Below are positions 32,249 to 32,500 of a stretch of DNA of 32,500 bases, piece after piece. The DNA comes from Hormiphora californensis (Eukaryota; Ctenophora; Tentaculata; Cydippida; Pleurobrachiidae), in NCBI GenBank assembly GCA_020137815.1, contig CM035358.1:1-32500 (forward strand), in the 5' to 3' direction. A model generated the notes under the pieces. That model had not been told where the DNA came from, searched no databases, and saw nothing but the letters and a program-made list of their open reading frames with translations. The translations under genes were made by a program, and so were the position numbers. Every line of letters begins with the position of its first letter. The first letter of the stretch is position 1.

Positions 32249-32500
32249 AAAGAATCATCTCCGGGGTAGAACCCTATCCGGATCGGGACCAAATGAAAAA
32301 AATGGGTCAGTTAGGGGCCAGTAGACTAGTAACAGGAACGGTTAGTGGGTTAGTGGATAAAGGGGGCGTTGGAGGTCCATAGGTGGCTGGAAGGTGCCTG
32401 TTCCACGGAAACCCTGGGCCGGAGAAGGCGGGGTGGAACGTAGTAGTTGGCGATGATACACTGTGGGCCGCCTAGCCAGAAGATGTTTTTGGGTGTTTGT
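32249..32500 (+). repeat. Dispersed repeat unit A, copy 5, cut by window end
   Basis: It follows the minisatellite as at 2037: AAGAATCATCTCCGGGGTAG, ATCCGGATCGGGACC, GGTTAGTGGGTTAGTGGATA and ATACACTGTGGGCCGCCTAG. It runs off the window at the TTTTTGGGTGTTTGT stretch. Confidence 0.85.

Noticed and set aside
32036-32292. PERTADPV repeat frames and their antisense
   Set aside because: They are products of the 24-bp minisatellite, whose length is a multiple of three.

Overview
This window looks like nuclear DNA of an animal, most likely an invertebrate. The evidence is eukaryotic-style non-LTR retrotransposon remains, several DNA-transposon-like elements with target-site duplications (TA, TTAA), kilobase-scale microsatellites, minisatellites and a higher-order satellite. 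There is no intact host gene, operon, tRNA, complete rRNA or CRISPR array that I can support. Species cannot be named from the sequence.

Layout. 1-4.56 kb: a composite repeat in which a 24-bp minisatellite, a dispersed unit 'A', a CT tract and (once) a second unit 'B' alternate. The same pieces return at 23.07-23.45, 29.25-29.6 and 32.1-32.5 kb. 5.3-5.5 kb: a 168-bp MITE with TA duplications. About 6.1-8.3 kb (minus): a badly decayed reverse-transcriptase retroelement, recognisable by successive motifs in shifted frames. 9.25-11.8 kb: three MITE-like elements with related ends, separated by AT microsatellites. 11.87-12.69 kb: a foldback. 12.98-14.84 kb: a nested palindromic element whose internal hairpin module has a second copy at 15.4 kb. 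16.1-16.4 kb (minus): a decayed RNase H fragment. 17.15-18.6 kb: purine-rich DNA. 18.8-19.2 kb: a nearly perfect 93-bp inverted repeat around a pyrimidine tract. 19.2-21.16 kb: a 162/163-bp satellite with an A-B dimer structure, split by a 986-bp TTAA-flanked (piggyBac-like) palindromic element. 21.9-22.7 kb: a 314-327-bp tandem repeat.

23.46-27.79 kb (minus): the best-preserved coding material, one RLE-type (R2/R4-like) non-LTR retrotransposon. Its order is two Myb-like domains, reverse transcriptase, a zinc-finger-like motif and a restriction-like endonuclease. It is dead: a 2-bp frameshift, a 564-bp insertion with a 7-bp target-site duplication, and an in-frame TGA. 27.8-28.2 kb: a 421-bp MITE with 109-bp inverted ends. 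29.6-31.1 kb: a (CT)n-(TATC)n-(CT)n tract. 31.1-32.0 kb (plus): a PHD-finger reading frame, broken by a perfect 62-bp-arm palindrome, with a low-complexity continuation.

The most unusual object is the TTAA-flanked element at 20078-21063. It carries ten exact copies of TGAGGTTAAC in strictly alternating orientation and mirror-symmetric spacing. The copies are better conserved than the arms between them.
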